From positions 1 through 22,346 of the IMG/VR virus record IMGVR_UViG_3300030450_002758: a stretch of DNA of 22,346 bases; one strand, given 5' to 3'. The position numbers were made by a program, and so were the translations under genes. The stretch's first letter is position 1, and each line of letters opens with the position of its first letter. The notes below the pieces were generated by a model. The model saw only the letters and a list, made by a program, of their open reading frames with translations. It was not told the origin of the DNA and made no database searches. This stretch comes from a virus. This document shows positions 22,041 to 22,346 of the stretch, piece by piece.

Positions 22041-22346
22041 TCACACATTTACAGAAATATTTCCATTAGTTTTGACAGAAACACTCCCTAATGTTGCTTG
22101 CAGTTCATATCCTTGTGGATTAACTGGATTATGAAGCTGTATCCATTTGTTGCCTGTATATACTTGTAACACGCCAATAGATGTGTTCCATATTACATCA
22201 CCTTGTTTAAAAGCTAAAGTGCTTATTTGTTGATCGTTGAATTGCGGAGTTGAATTTGGATCAAAACTACCTAAGTTAATTTCTAATATTCTGACTAAAC
22301 GATTGAAAATTTCTTTTCTTGCAAATTCATTAGACTCAACTGGCAA
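22041..22346 (-). CDS. Virion/tail-associated protein, 5' end outside window
   Basis: The frame is open to the window edge; the first complete codon at the edge is TTG (LPVESNEFARKEIFNRLVRI), so the true start is probably outside and these 102 codons are the C-terminal part. The segment FKQGDVIWNTSIGVLQVYTG then NKWIQL resembles the 'value-label' strand pattern common in phage tail and fibre-associated proteins, recalled rather than searched. The end (LGSVSVKTNGNISVNV) is beta-rich. It is first in the visible part of the structural operon, 33 bases upstream of the next gene. An AT-rich palindrome (ATAATATTAT) lies in that gap. Confidence 0.55.
   Translation of the reverse strand: MPVESNEFARKEIFNRLVRILEINLGSFDPNSTPQFNDQQISTLAFKQGDVIWNTSIGVLQVYTGNKWIQLHNPVNPQGYELQATLGSVSVKTNGNISVNV

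Overview
This window reads as a piece of an AT-rich tailed double-stranded DNA phage. The evidence is a small terminase subunit, a primase-helicase of the prim-pol/DUF3987 type, a RecE-like exonuclease, a Sak4-like ATPase with a DUF669 single-strand binding protein, two DNA methyltransferases and a block of large virion proteins. No rRNA, tRNA, CRISPR array, insertion sequence or integrase was seen. The style of the structural proteins (Gly/Ala-rich, with a 'DIPAMLSDGEYVMTAKA' segment, and an 'MNVFQRQMFANGDEV' N-terminus) recalls uncultured marine phages. That is recollection, not a database result, and the host cannot be named.

Layout. (1) 1-1793, plus strand: seven tightly packed small genes of mostly unknown function, the last four separated by a repeated ribosome-binding/start junction. 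(2) 6503 down to 1785, minus strand: an operon with a clear promoter at 6594-6623. It holds an AT-hook protein, four tiny genes (one a zinc ribbon), a C5-cytosine methyltransferase, an amino-methyltransferase, a 109-residue unknown, then a 278-base gap full of TTTTGTCAGA repeats, a small gene, the terminase small subunit and a final 54-residue gene. (3) 6717-8653, plus: two small proteins (one ending in an SSB-like tail), a helix-turn-helix protein, the RecE-like nuclease and a DUF3310 protein. (4) 11922 down to 8650, minus: Sak4-like ATPase, DUF669 protein, a structured-looking 169-base spacer, then GNAT, PD-(D/E)XK nuclease and PP-loop sulfurtransferase-like genes. (5) 12018-14958, plus: HTH protein, primase-helicase, second PD-(D/E)XK nuclease. 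(6) 22346 down to 14955, minus: five virion genes, the first cut by the window edge.

How it fits together. Blocks 3-5 make up a replication and recombination module: end resection (RecE-like), annealing or strand exchange (Sak4-like), ssDNA coating (DUF669), two resolvase-like nucleases and priming/unwinding. Block 2 and the lower part of block 4 hold DNA-modifying enzymes (two methyltransferases, a PP-loop enzyme and a GNAT enzyme) that could protect phage DNA. Block 6 looks like internal/ejection and tail-associated virion proteins.

The most unusual signals are DNA-level patterns around the terminase gene: seven copies of GTCGGG, all in one orientation and in all three codon phases, within 400 bases, and none noticed by eye elsewhere. 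Next to it lies a nine-copy AGTTTTGTCAGA array that covers a promoter. Two protein-level signals also stand out: a non-SSB-looking protein with an SSB-type acidic tip, and matching QIEMF (possible sliding-clamp) motifs in the PP-loop and GNAT proteins. Several genes under 60 codons were found by reading overlaps by hand.
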